Shown here: positions 35,763 to 48,118 of the stretch, piece by piece | Layout of the letters: each line of letters starts with the position of its first letter | Numbering within the stretch: position 1 is the first letter of the stretch | Translations under genes and position numbers: made by a program | Source of the DNA: Tetracladium setigerum | Lineage: Eukaryota; Ascomycota; Leotiomycetes; Helotiales | DNA: 64,000 bases | Reading direction: 5' to 3' | Assembly: GCA_031472005.1 (NCBI GenBank) | Contig: PZJY01000008.1 | Coordinates: forward strand, 2,108,001 to 2,172,000 | The notes under the pieces: generated by a model | What the model was told of the DNA's origin: nothing | Database searches by the model: none | What the model saw: the letters and a program-made list of their open reading frames with translations, nothing else

Positions 35763-36932
35763 GCTTTACTACTTAGGCCGGACGCAAGTAGGACGGATCT
35801 GTTCGAGACTGTATGCGGTATTGTAGATTGAGACTCAGATGAAGATTGATGAAACTGGTTGTAGATTTCTCAATTTTGGGGTGGGTCGTCTGGCGGTTTG
35901 AACCTTACGGAGTAGAGAGGGCAGGTGGTGATCTGACCAGGTACGGAACACAGAGCGATCGTATTCATAATAACTATGGACACCCCCGCGTTGATAGATA
36001 CACGCCGCTCTGGACCCCGTGAAAGCGCTTGGCGAATTGATCGATTGGGTAGGGTTAAGACCTAGCTATAAGCGTATTTTTATAAATTCGACACGAAGTT
36101 TTTAAGGTTTGGTTGTTTGGACTATAAGGTAGGTAGGAATATATTATCTAACAAGCTAAAAGCACATCTTAAATATATAAGAAGTCAACGTGGTCTTGCG
36201 CTATGCCCCCAAAATTCAGCGTGGTGTTCTTTATATCACCGTTTCGTGTGTGCCCTCCTTCCTTATCCCTAGCACTCCAACACAAAACAGCTCGTATTAT
36301 ATATAATAAGATACAGACTTCTAAGCAGTGATTTATTTAAAGCCTGGTCTAGCTAGCTTCAATCCTCTAACACTAATATTATAACACTCGCATGTAAATG
36401 AGTTATCGAGTGTCGTATTGCTCTTTGCAGAGTACAGGCCAAAGGATTGATAGTAATCGCCTACAAGATTTTAGCAGTATGTTGCACAACTATCGGCGGT
36501 ACAATGCCTTGGTTGGCCCGGCCTATATAAAACAATTAATATTAATTACTTGCCTATAGAAGGAGCTTTATATACTATATATTAATGGGAATAATCCCAC
36601 GCTCCGAGATAGTTCCTGTCGACCCGCAATATTGACCTCTTCCCACGGCTACTTGAATTGCGTGAAGGAGCAGTACTATATTATCTGACTTATTCTGCGT
36701 CCAATTCACCGCTTATGCAAGTCGGCTTGGCCACTCCAGGGGTAACTTAGCCAATTATATCGAATTGAGGATCCATAACGTCGCCTGGTGCGAGTGTGTT
36801 TAAAATGAGATGGGGATATACTACTTACTAATCAAATCGACTGCCGCAACAACGCAAGACTTGTCGGCGATCTGCAAGATACAACAGCTTAACATGGGTA
36901 TACACAAATTGCGGGCTGGGAATGATATCTAG
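35763..36932. other. Intergenic, partly AT-rich
   Basis: 5' flank of the unknown gene, then AT-rich sequence from about 36060 to 36600 with no coding frame. Confidence 0.45.
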
Positions 36933-37455
36933 TCTACAAAGAAGTTTGACAGGCACAGGTATGAACCATGGGATAGTGAAGTTATGGTACAAGAATTGCG
37001 AAATCTTAAACTGGGTATTGATGGCGTGGTCCAGCTCGTCAACCTGGTTATCTCCGCAAATCAGTACCAAACGACAATAAATACAGATATTTCCAGTGTT
37101 ATACAAGGGTTCATTTTTGAATATCATCTAAACGGCACATTGCAAGATGCTTTACGGTCGAACAAGGAATGTCTGCTCTGGCATTGATTGGCGATTCAGA
37201 TCACCTCTAAACTTCATCGCCTTCATGAAAACCAAATCACACATATGGATTTAAACCTGCAAACGTTCTACTCAGCAAAAGTCTTGATGCTGTACTGATA
37301 GATGTTAGTGGAATTGGAAATACAACACGAGGTTGGCTCCCGCCAGAGAGAGATGTCTTGATTGATCCACTTTCAGAAGAACTTGAGTCACGCAAGCAGA
37401 ATGATCTTTGGGCACCTGGGAAGATTCTCTCGGCAAACACAATAATAGGATAAGA
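36933..37455 (+). pseudogene. Decayed protein-kinase gene
   Basis: The kinase core is readable in pieces. N-lobe/hinge: GFIFEYHLNGTLQDAL. Then, after an in-frame TGA (about 37187), QITSKLHRLHENQITHMDL, the catalytic loop with Met in place of Arg of HRD. One base is missing in an A run at 37253-37255, and the other frame continues as ANVLLS, AVLIDVSGIG (DFG region, D-V-S), GWLPPE (APE region) and RKQNDLWAPGKILS (DxWxxGxI). The stop codon, the frameshift and weakened HRD/DFG motifs together indicate a dead gene. The ATP-binding glycine loop was not found upstream. Confidence 0.7.
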
Positions 37456-38756
37456 ATACCATGCTTTTGAGGTTTCCCCAACCAAAAAGCATCTTTAACT
37501 CGCAAGTTTTCAATTTAGAGATAAACACAACACGATACTGTGTTACAAAGTTAAGTCGTACAAAGATTTTATTATCATTTTAATAATCTATACATATATT
37601 GTTAAAAGTTTATCCGATTTGAATCTTTTAAAGCAGTACAAAGAGAGATTTCGTTGTTTCCACACCAAAATCGGCTAGGCCCGGCCCCGGCCTCATCCAA
37701 AAATAACGCCGAGTAGATAGGACTCTCGGAGTATCGTAAAGTGCATCACGTGGCAATCTTGGCCACACAGAGGTAGTTAAAACCAGGAACATGATTCATG
37801 AGACCAATAATAATTGTGGCTGTACGCCGTACAGTAGTATGAAAAGATAATGCGGCGGCTGTTGACGTCTTCAACTAGTTCCACTTTGGGGCTTCGATTT
37901 GAAATCATCATGATTAGCGAACGCGAAGGTTCTGACAGAGTGGGGAACTTCCCCCTCTTTAGCACATGGGCTAGAGATTTAAGCTTAAACCAAATCATTA
38001 ACTACTTGCGATTCCCCTCGACTTTTTTCCCAGAAGTCGATGGTTCATATCCAACTTTCTTCTCGCTTGCACGCACTCGAGAGATTGTCCTACCAACGAG
38101 AATTACATATGTCAATATACACAAAATAACTTCGCGATTTTGATAATGTACACGTTAACACGTCTTATGCATCAAGTAATGGTTTCTTGATTGACATTTG
38201 ATTCTATTCGTTGTACAACCAGCTTGCCTTGCCGAAGCTGTTGGTTTCCCGCATTCATCTTACCAATTGGTCAAAGTCCCTCCTCCTTTTTGTTGCATCC
38301 TTGACTCGAAAAAGCCTCTTTCCAACTAAAGTTCTCATGCGTACTCTATTTAATTTGGTAATTGCCACGTCTATCTCAATACCGGTGACGAGATAACCTC
38401 GAGCCTTGGAAACTCCAACATTGAAAGTACCCCTCATTGGTTAAGTAGCTTAAGTATCGCTCCCGCCGTCACGTCGGTAACCATTTTCACCTTGAAAACT
38501 CTACGTTTACCCACCCATTACCAATTCCTTGCGCAATACTCTGCATTTGTAACGCTACATTTCGAAAATTTTGTTTGGTTTGGTTTGAAGCTTGTGGTAT
38601 ATAAGGAAGCCCACCCCCGGTTGTCAATCATAATTCTCAACATCTTCAAAATCCAAAGGCACTCCTACGTCTCTCAAACCACAAACCAGTCCATTCCCAC
38701 CACCAGACTCACTTCACCAAACCCCCTTCAGTAAATTCAGTTTTCTTTTCCCAACA
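37456..38756. other. Intergenic, no gene recognised
   Basis: Short frames only. The last 150 bp before 38757 are C/A-rich and look like the leader of the next gene, with a TATATAAG box at about 38598. Confidence 0.45.
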
Positions 38757-39707
38757 ATGGCACCTACAATCCTAGTCGTCGGCGCAACAGGCAACACCGG
38801 CCGCAATGTCGTCTCAACCCTCTCCTCCCTCATCAAATCCATCCCCTACTTCTCCTCCCACCGCATCCTCGGCCTCACTCGCTCTCTCAGCAACCACGCC
38901 GCTATCCAACTCGCTACCCTTCCCAACGTCGAAATAATTGAACAAGACTGGGTTGATATCACCTCTTCCTGGTTGCAATCCCACAACGTCGTCCGAGCCT
39001 TCATAGCATCCCACACCGAGATAAGCCAATTCACAGACGAAACGTCATTCTATCTCAACGCACTTGAAGCCGGTCTCGACTACGTCGTTCGGATCTCTAC
39101 GACGGCAGCAAATGTGAGACCGGATGTCAAGGCGTACTATGCGAGGACTCATTGGGCGATTGAGACGTTTTTGGAGACGAAGCAGCTCGAGGGCTTGAAG
39201 TGGTCGTCTTTGCAGCCAAATGTTTTCACGGAATTTTATTTGGCTGGTGCGGCTGGATTGATCAAGAAGTATCGCGAGACTGGAGAATTGGACACGCTGA
39301 AGCTAGTTGCGTCGAAAGATGTGCCTGTTGGTATTATTGGGGCTGGTGATGTTGGTGTATTTGCTGCGCATCTGCTGCTGGAAGAAGATGTGTCGAAGCA
39401 GAACAGGCAGAAGTATGTCTTGAATGGGCCAGAGGATATTACTGGCGAAGAGATTGTGAAGTTGGTGGAAGGGTATATTGGCGTGAAGGTCCCCGAGGTA
39501 GAGTACAAGGATTTGTCTTTTGTCGACTGGATAGCATCTACGAAGAAGGGGGGAAAGAGCGCTATCATGACCCTCAAGTACGCCCCAGTGACGGGATGGG
39601 AAGGTTTGGCAAAGGCAGAAACTACTAGCAAGGCAGTGTTGGAACATGTTGCAGCTCCGAAGACTACGCCTGCTGAAACGTTGAAGAGTTTGGTGGACGG
39701 AAACTAA
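38757..39707 (+). CDS. NmrA-like NAD(P)-binding protein
   Basis: Intronless, 316 residues. N-terminal Rossmann motif VVGATGNTGRNVV (GxxGxxG, residues about 7-19) and an overall atypical-SDR/NmrA layout: SHTEISQFTDE, SSLQPNVFTEFYLAGAAG, VPVGIIGAGDVGVFAAHLL and YVLNGPEDITGEEIVKLVE. The canonical SDR YxxxK is not evident, as usual for NmrA-type redox sensors and some reductases. Function could be NAD(P)(H) sensing or reduction of a small molecule. Convergent with the phosphate transporter, 126 bp away. Confidence 0.88.
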   Translation: MAPTILVVGATGNTGRNVVSTLSSLIKSIPYFSSHRILGLTRSLSNHAAIQLATLPNVEIIEQDWVDITSSWLQSHNVVRAFIASHTEISQFTDETSFYLNALEAGLDYVVRISTTAANVRPDVKAYYARTHWAIETFLETKQLEGLKWSSLQPNVFTEFYLAGAAGLIKKYRETGELDTLKLVASKDVPVGIIGAGDVGVFAAHLLLEEDVSKQNRQKYVLNGPEDITGEEIVKLVEGYIGVKVPEVEYKDLSFVDWIASTKKGGKSAIMTLKYAPVTGWEGLAKAETTSKAVLEHVAAPKTTPAETLKSLVDGN

Positions 39708-39833
39708 GAAAGGATATCACATCTTTAATATATTTGTCTCAAATATACTGATGGAGGAAAAGTACACTCCCCTAGCTTTGAGAAAATGAATATGTATTTA
39801 CTTGCCTATTTCTCAGGCCTACAAGCTTTTGAT

Positions 39834-42601
39834 CTATTTCAACAAACTTCCTACATCCTGAAGAGCAATACTTTCAACCGTATCCCTCCTCGTATTCCTC
39901 TGCACCGCCCACCCAACGCCCCATGCCGGACTCGAAGCACTCGCGCCCAACCCACCAGCAGCGTATAAATCCTCATCGAAGACCTCCTGTCTCCCCATAG
40001 TACTCACAGAAACTGTATATGCCGTTCCACCTCCACTCCCACTGGTCTCGCTCCCCGCCCTCCCATGGCTTTTCGATCTCGTAACCTTCAGTCCACCTTT
40101 ATTTCCTTTCTCCTTCCGATGCGAGATTCCACCCCACATGCTCTCCCTCCTCTCCCCAGGCTTGGGTATTAGTTCTGGTGAAGTCATGATTCCAATTCTT
40201 TCTCGCTTCCCTCTCAATCTTGGACTCTTCGGTCCCAAATGGGGACTATCGCGATTCCAACTCCAGCCCGCTGGCTTACCGCCCCCAATCAAGTTCCATT
40301 TCCTCCACCATCTTTTCTTCCCACCTTTTCCATCTCCAACATCACCATCAAACAGAGATGGACCCTCCCCAGCCAACTCCTCTAGTGTCATTCCCTTTGT
40401 CTCTGGTACTAGTAATGACACCAAGGTCCCGCAAAACATGAAGAGAGCGAAAATCTGCATCAAGCGATTGAGCCAGGGTGAGCATTCGTGGCCTTTACAT
40501 TTTGGCTTGGCTCCTTTGGTGAGGAGGGGTTGCGCCATCACTTGAGCGATTATGGCGCCGATTTTACCCATGGCAGCGCTGAAGCCGTGGCCGGTGCTGC
40601 GGTAGCGAGTGGGGAAACATTCACCGGGGATAATGAAAGTGGTCTACTTGATGGTTAGCCATATTTTGTGGGGAGCCTGCAACACCCATATAAAAGTATG
40701 TTTTTGGAGACATTGGCCAAGTGCGGCGTTTTTCACATACCGTGTTGGGACCGAAGTTGAAGAAAAATTGGGCTAATATGTAGAGAGCAAGGAGGGCGGG
40801 TGAGGAGAGAGAGTCATATGCAAAGCCGATTATGCAAAATACTTGAGACAATCAGTCAGTTGAAGTACTTCCAAAGTCTTGGATATAACGTTGCCACTTC
40901 GTGCACCAGGAAGTTTGATTCCGAGAACTTCCAACGCATGCATGGTTTTCGGACTTACTTATGGTGAGAAGGATGAAACCAATGAGTTGAATAGTTTTGC
41001 GGCCCAGAGTATCAATCGTAAAGACCGAAAGCCAGTAGCCCGGCAGAGAACCTGCGCAAACCAGAACCAAATTTCCGATCGCAATATTGCGCAAATTGTG
41101 ATAAATAGTCGGCCCGGCAGAAAAGCCAATCGCGTCCAAGACTGTGCTATTATTAAGACCAAGACCGTAAAAGGCAAGATCAAGTAATAGCCATGAAGAT
41201 GAAGTCCCGAAGATGACCTTGAAGTTCTTCCACTGCCGAAAGTAGTGAAAAGCATCTCGCCATGAAGCAGGTGGCGTTTTCAATCTCGGGCCTAATGCCT
41301 TCTTCGTCGTCAATTGTGATACCGGATCAACCGTTCCTTCCTTCTGGTTATTCATGTATGCTTTAATATCTGCGGCTGCCTTTTCGACGTCTCGCCCGAT
41401 ATCAAAGGTGTAACGAGGTGTTTCTGGGATGGTGATTCGGTAGTATAGCGCGAAGCATGCAGGGAAGGCGCCGAATGCTATTATAATTCGCCAAGATCTA
41501 TCGCCTGCTAGAATGCATGCGTCGTGGCAGCTTGAGTATTCTGTTGTGGTTGATATCAAGGATTGTTTGAAAGCGACAGTTGTGACCAGAGCAACGAGTG
41601 CAGCGGCAACTTGACCAGCCCCTTGCATCGAGAAAACTGCAGCCATCATTGCACCCCGCCATCGAGTAGGAGCAAATCTAGAAAAGGTCAGTAAGTTAAT
41701 TTAGCATGTGGGGAGGTTGATTGTTCATATTGAAATTGGGAGTCTTGGCAGAATCGTAGTAGAAGAAACGAAACAATAATAACAAAGAAGCATGATGACT
41801 TACTCAGATGTGATTACTGCTGATAATGGATAATCTAATCCTTAGTTAGGCGCTGTACGTAGGCAGTTGAAGAATTTGAGAAAACACCGTTGTCGGAGAA
41901 GATAGTCAAAATTAGGGATATAGATGGACCGACTCACCTCCACCAATCCCAATTCCCATGATCACTCTCCAAAAAATCAACAATCCAGTCATTGTAATAG
42001 CTCCACTCGGCGCCGCTAAGGATTGGGCCATTGTCGCTAGGATAATGATAGCGAGTTCAACTCCATACATTTTCCTTCTCCCTATTAAATCGGCCAAGAA
42101 GCCGAACCCCATCTGACCGACAACAGCTCCAGCTGAGGTTGCGGCTTTGATTGCAGTATTGACATTGCCAGGCAGCAAGCCATAATTACCCCCGGAGCTA
42201 GAACCCTGGATTGGCGGTCCTTGCCAGAAGACCTTGGAGGACAATTAGCAAATCTGTCGAAAAGATTTTGAGCTGAGTCTGGTGACCTACCATCCCGAGA
42301 AAGGCGGTGACAAGATTTATGGCAAATAGACTATAGGAGTCTGTGAAGAACCCAATCCCTGCCACTCCAACTGCCCGTACGTGATACCATCCAAATGGAA
42401 CCTGTCTTCTATCAGCTGCTGTTCGAAAATTGAGCGCCTTTTACATACCTTGTCTATTTCCGCAAGTGCAAGTCTTCTCCTAAGATTTGGGTCGTTAATA
42501 TGTGAGTAATCGTTGTGAAAGTTGTGGAACGCTGCATTTCCACCGAGCGTTCGAGGCTCTTTGGTGAGGATGGGTATCGCTGGATCAGGGAGAGGCTCCA
42601 T
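39834..42601 (-). CDS. MFS inorganic phosphate transporter (PHO84 type)
   Basis: H+/phosphate symporter-type major facilitator in the plasma membrane. Seven exons: 42601-42449, 42401-42291, 42232-41938, 41834-41804, 41677-40959, 40841-40741, 40643-39834, all in phase, 739 residues. Motifs: GFLADLIGRRKMYGVE (MFS loop 2-3), GIGIGGDYPLSAVITSE (across two splices), RWRGAMMAAVFSMQG, ETPRYTFDIGRDVEKA and GPNTTTFIIPGECFPTRYR; the last group is characteristic of PHO84-like carriers. A central hydrophilic loop separates the two six-helix halves. The C-tail is long (about 170 residues), basic and Ser/Gly-rich, probably a regulatory cytosolic tail. Usually induced by phosphate limitation in this family; nothing in the sequence proves this here. 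Confidence 0.88.
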
Positions 42602-43946
42602 TTTGAGGTAGGATTAGTTCGAGGACAGTTATCTTTTCGAGCTATCCGAGTAACTTTGAGATAGATGTCTATTTGTTGCATAAACTCATGGATTTCGAGG
42701 CCTTTTGATGTCACACGAGTTAAGGCTGACAGGCTGCCTGAAATCCCTCCTCATGATATGGTGAAGGCTCGAGTCCCAGGACGATCGAATAACGGCGTCT
42801 GTGTCTCGGGTCGAAGAGCACTGTTCTTATGCACTAAACGCGACTTTTCAACCTTGTTTGTCGATGGAGGATGAGGGATCGAATTACCGGGACGTTGGAA
42901 TAGGGATGGATCAGAGTTAAGTGAGCACTAGATTTCCCCACGCTGGAGCCCCACCCTGTCAAACGTGGTTTGTGGCGGAAAGAGACAAGACCGTGTGCTC
43001 AAAGCTGGGACACGAAAAGACTCGAAAAACGTCCTTGTGGTTCGGACGAATCCTCCGACTGGCTCAGAGCAGCACAATACTGCAGACTTCTGGAACTTCC
43101 ATGAACCTTGTCCGAATCAAATCAATATGGCGCATTCATGACGGAATGTGTACGATAACAAACAGGAGGCTTTTCCAGGTGCTTTTTGCATCCAACCACC
43201 TGAGAAGTGTGAAGATTTGAAAAAGAGCAGCCAATAGTGGAGATGCATGACCTATAAAGATGGCGAGGATCAACACGAGGCACGGCCAAAACGAGGATGT
43301 ATCGCGGCCGGATGAACGGCTTGGCCTCTCCAGATCTAGACTTGTATTTTTAGGGGAAATTGAAGGTCAAAAATGGGTTGTAGAAATCAAGGTTCATGCA
43401 ACGAGGACATGCGTAGTGGGGAGTTCTGCAGGTAGATCTGGGTCCGCGACCATCTTTTGGTGAAGTCCTTAGAATTGTTTAATATCCTCATATCTTGAGT
43501 CAACTCTGACTTGCGAAGATTCAAAGCAGCCTTGCGCCCTTTAGAAATTCCCAAAAATCCGATCGATGTTGTGGTGTGAAACAAAAAATCATGTCGTTGA
43601 CAAGGTTTCTGCCCACGTGTGGCTGTTCGCTTGTGTGATGGGCCAGAAAGGGGCTTGCGGGCGTTTTTGGGCTGATGAACGAAATTATATCTTTTGCTGC
43701 TTCTGCTACTGGGCGTCGTGAATTCATGCAGGTCGCCTTGCATTTGGTGGGATTATTCGATTGGCGATGAAGGATGGGATCTTGAAGGGGAATAAGGAAA
43801 GATGAGAGTTGACGTCCCAAAAAAGATGCCGCTCCGCCAAGCCAGCAAGCGCTGTTCATGTGATTTTCACGTGATACTCATTAGCTCAATGTTCTACTAC
43901 GTGCTATCTGATGATGCCTGAATTTGCGCAGAATAAGGAACTCTTA
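42602..43946. other. Intergenic, no gene recognised
   Basis: Holds the transporter's 5' flank and the 3' flank of the HET gene. Frames at 42921-43463 (+) and 43387-43859 (-) lack domains or splice support. Confidence 0.45.
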
Positions 43947-46251
43947 TCACCTCAGCATATAAAAGTTTAACCTCCTGCTCGAGGGAGGACTTGCATAAGT
44001 AAGTGGTCGTGACCGGGTCAAGACTTCCTTGCTCGTGTGCATGCAACCAAACCAACATATCAAGAGGAACACTTCTATCGTCAGAAAACAACGCACCATT
44101 TGATCAGGTATCTGATCATCCACAAAATCACCTGCGTTCAATGCCTGCTCCTTTGTGGCTTCATTTAAACTAGAAGCCAATCCAACAATAGCTTGTTGGG
44201 TTTCCTCCTGTCGTACCACAAGTAAAGCCCCAGAGTCGCGGAATGTGCAGATCCTATCTCCAATCTTTGAATTTTTAGGTGAAAATCCGATGATGCCGCC
44301 AGTTGAGCAGAAAATCTTTGTGTCTGATAATGCATGTGGTGGGAGTTCAGATGCAGCTGTTGCGATTAGGCTTGCGAGGATTTTTTCTGGCAATATGTTC
44401 ATATCATTTGCTCCATCATTGACCTTGGATTTGGTAACGGTCCCTGTTGGTGGGTCCTTGGTGTGTGAGATGTTTTCCGAAATGGCTACGCTGAAATTTT
44501 TGTTTGTATCTCTCAGAGATTTTGTAAAGGACTCTGGTTGTTGAACGAGGTTTGTATCAAGGAATTCGAGTTGTCTTCGTGTCGGGTCGTTTATCCACTC
44601 GCCATTTTGATGCTGCAGGGCCTCGCTAGCTATCTTCTCAATTGGCGTATTTCTGTATGAATCGAGAGTCTCCGAGAGGAAGGACACGACGCCGCTCATA
44701 TGAGCTGTGGCGGGGTACATCGCGTCGGCATTGTGAGCAGGGAACTTGGCCTCTAGAACATCTTCCAGACCGATCAGCTCTCCTTGAAGGATCCTCGTTA
44801 GATCAGTCCCAGCTGAAACTGTTCTCAAATTTTTGACATCCCACTCACCCCGCCAGGGTTTGTCATGTGCGTCCGATAGCAGGGGAACCTCATCATAGGG
44901 ATAAAAGAATTTTTCTCTCAAAATATCCCCACAAACCTCGGCGAGAGACTTTGAATAGTCAACCGAGATTTTCGACCCAGTGATACCGCTCATCCCAAAA
45001 ACCTTATCTCTCGGATCAAAGCAACGAGCCTCCTGGTACGATGTGAGAATATCGAGAATACTGTCATGGCCAAAACGATAGACTTTCCCTCCTCCAAACT
45101 TCTGCCTGGCAAGTCGAAATGGCATACTGTCTGATACTACGCAACTTGTTTCTTGAAAGGACAGTCCGAATGTTTTGTCATCCTCAACAGCTGAGATCTG
45201 GTCGAATATTCCGAACAAATCATCCCAAGTCATTTTGCCTTTCCCCCAGAACATTTCGATTTCGGACCCAATGATGACTTCTTGGATGATCCACACGCGC
45301 TTCCAGTAGTCCAAGTTACAAAAAGCAACGAGAGCTTGCCAATGAGGGCTAGCCGTGGCCTTGTTCTCTGGGTCCGCTTTCCACTGGTTCATTAAGCGTT
45401 GCCAGTACTTGGGTTGGTAACACCACCGGGGACTGCTTGCGCCTTTCAGGATAGCCATGGCGTTTCTGTAAAGGCCTACATTTTCCGGTCCAAGCCAGAT
45501 GAGAATCTTCTGTGCCTTTTCATATACTAGTGGCACGAATCAACAATTGCTATAGACGAACAAGGGAAGCTAGACACAACCATATCTAGTCGGAGCAAAG
45601 AAAAGAAAGCATAGCATGTAAACACCCACAACGTTCAGCAAATTTAATTAGAAACAAAACTCCTCTCAGGTCTCTAAAGAAAATACCAAAGAGAGCAGTT
45701 TCCTCCAGCTTGAAGTAGAACGAAACATCACTGGCTGGGTCCAATTTCACATTTCTCTCAAGAAAGCCTGTGGCGAGAGCTCACAGACTAGGAGGGGGAA
45801 TGGTACCAGAATAACCAGAAGAGAGGAACTTAAAACAACGAGATCCCCAAAATATCTTACCTTTCCCCATTTGCGCGACCTGTGCATTTCGCTCCTCGAT
45901 ATTCTCCTGATTGATGCACAGCGCATCAATCCAAATAATTCTTTCACTATCTTCGAGCCGCAAGCGCTTCAAAGCTAGCCACAGATTCTCGCGCACTGGA
46001 AAGGTGCAGCCGTTCAAGGTGATGGTATGTGAGATCACATCTGGCCCCCACATATAAGATAATGCGGCATAGATACTGGTACCGTAATTGGTATCCTCCG
46101 ATTGCGAGTGATGAGCTATAGTGCATTTTATATCTGCCGACGCGGTATCAGGTTGAATTGTGATGAGCCTGATGTTTAGTTCGTTGCCGATGGGAGGTGT
46201 GATCGGTTGATATTGGAATTTGAGCGAGTCGTTGAGGGCAGTGTTGGACAT
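43947..46251 (-). CDS. HET-domain protein 2
   Basis: Exon 1 (46251-45861) holds the first HET blocks: YAALSYMWGPD and IIWIDALCINQENIEERNAQ. Exon 2 (45526-43947) continues with VYEKAQKILIWLGPENVG and YWKRVWIIQEVIIGSEIEMFWG. The junction (GTAAGAT donor at 45860, CTAG acceptor at 45527) keeps phase and restores QMGKVYEKAQKILIWLG, giving 656 residues. The intron is 334 bp, unusually long for this window, and could hide a small exon. The last 50 residues (hydrophobic, then SSRRLNFYMLR) may instead be an unspliced tail. Expected to act in incompatibility-type cell death. Not closely similar to HET protein 1. Confidence 0.83.
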
Positions 46252-48118
46252 TTTGAGATTGATGGTTTCTTGTTATTTTGAAGAAGATGTTTGAGCTCGA
46301 AGAAAGAATTGTGCCAGGTAATAATATTAAAGCGTTGAAAGAGTGGGAGGATTGAGAACGTTTTGCTCCACTGCTCGGGTTCCCCGCTAATCACAGTCCA
46401 GGCTCCCCCCAACGCAGCCGTTTCCCCGTAGTAATCCAACCGTATCCAGTGAGAGAAGCAAATATGAACTCATATCCAATAAGTTCTCCATCTTCTCTTC
46501 CTTGGAAATCTCAAACGACTGAACTAAGGCGCATAAGGCGTTCTCAAGAGTAATACCACGAAAAAGTAGCTCGGCGTGAATACGCTGAATGTAAACCAGA
46601 AGCAGAAGTCTGTCCATAGATGAAGCATACGGTAATAGTGTAACAAAACGCGAATGAAGTTTTTCCTAGCTGAACTGGGAGTTCGACTACACAAATGGCC
46701 CCTGATATATCGTTTCCCAGCCATCGAAATCAGAGCGATGCGGCTCCTGGTTCGTTACTTGTGGGGACGATCATAAAGCCGAGAATTATGGTCAAGCATC
46801 TCAGGGCTAACCTGCAGTCGTAAATGGCTAGCAATTCGTCGTTGCTTGTTGAAAATGGATTACTTCGCCGCTATCCATGAGTCATATTTTAGGTAGCAAC
46901 AGTATTCGAGCTCGAAAATTTGAATGCGTGATGTGGTTGTGAAGAGGAAAGCGGAGGACGTTGAAATTGAAAAAGGACTGTCAAGCTTCACTGGCCAAGC
47001 CTCACGAACCACCTCTCTGATCAACATCCTTTCCTTCTTCCTACAACCTCGATTCTTGGCCATTCACAACCGTCGGAAGACTTACAACACCCAAACAGAT
47101 TCCATTTTTCGATATGAGATTACAAACATGCAACAGAAGTTCTCACGACACCACCGCGTCTCCCTCCCGCTTATCTGTTCATCCGGACTACAAATCTTCA
47201 CATTGATCAAAACACCGAGCAACTTGCTCCTCAAGACAACTTTATCAGACGATTGCCGCGTGATTCCCTTCGAATCACGAGCTCTGATACTTCTCTCCAT
47301 AATGCCGTATAAATCGATGCACCATACGGAGTAGACGGGGCTTAAACGGAGGGTTCTGTTCCGGACCTCGAGAATTTGGTTGAACACCACCAAGTTGGTG
47401 CAGGGCAGCCGAGGCTCTTACACAAAATTGAATCCGAATAGATGCCTTATATGCAATGGTTTAGACTCTGGAGGGTACAACTGACTTTCTTTACTCTTGC
47501 CACAAGTTTATCTCGCAGCAGTCATGCCTAGGTAACTCAAGATATATAAGAGCAAAGCCACTGGTCCGGCAAAACCCAACAGGCTCTACAGGCTTCAGAA
47601 TTACACAGAGGAATTACTTGTCCATGTAATGTACTCAATCAAGAAGAGATAGCTGCTTCGACTCCCTGCCTTTACCAACGGCCGCAAAGGAAGGCTTGTC
47701 AAAGTCTTGAATCATCAAGGTAAATCCAAAACCCCCACCATCCATTAAATATAAATAGCAATGAATCACAGAAACCTCCATGCCCTCGCAAATACATTTT
47801 CCAACTCCTCAAAGCCCATCGCTTCAACAATATAAAAGATGTGTAGCCTTGCAGCCCGTCCCCATCTCATTGGCTTCCCCACAAACCAACCCCAGACCAG
47901 GCCCGTCCATCCGACGCATTTCCCTCAGCCTTGCATAGAACAATCTATTTCTTATTTCCCCACCTCCATGAACACATGTCCTTCCAGACGTATATAAGTT
48001 CTAGCTTTTTTTTTCGTCCTCTTCTCCCCTTCGACTGTTTTTCATCTTTCCAGCTCTCCACTTCTGAGGCTCCCTTTCAGAATCACCAAAGTTCCTTCGA
48101 CCCTCCCTCACAAAAACC
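46252..48118. other. Intergenic, no gene recognised
   Basis: Frames at 46924-47334 (+) and 47082-47393 (-) overlap each other and show no domain. The last 150 bp are C/T-rich leader of the next gene. Confidence 0.45.

Noticed and set aside
46924..47393. Frames on both strands at 47 kb
   Set aside because: Mutually overlapping, no domain, no splice sites forming a longer model.
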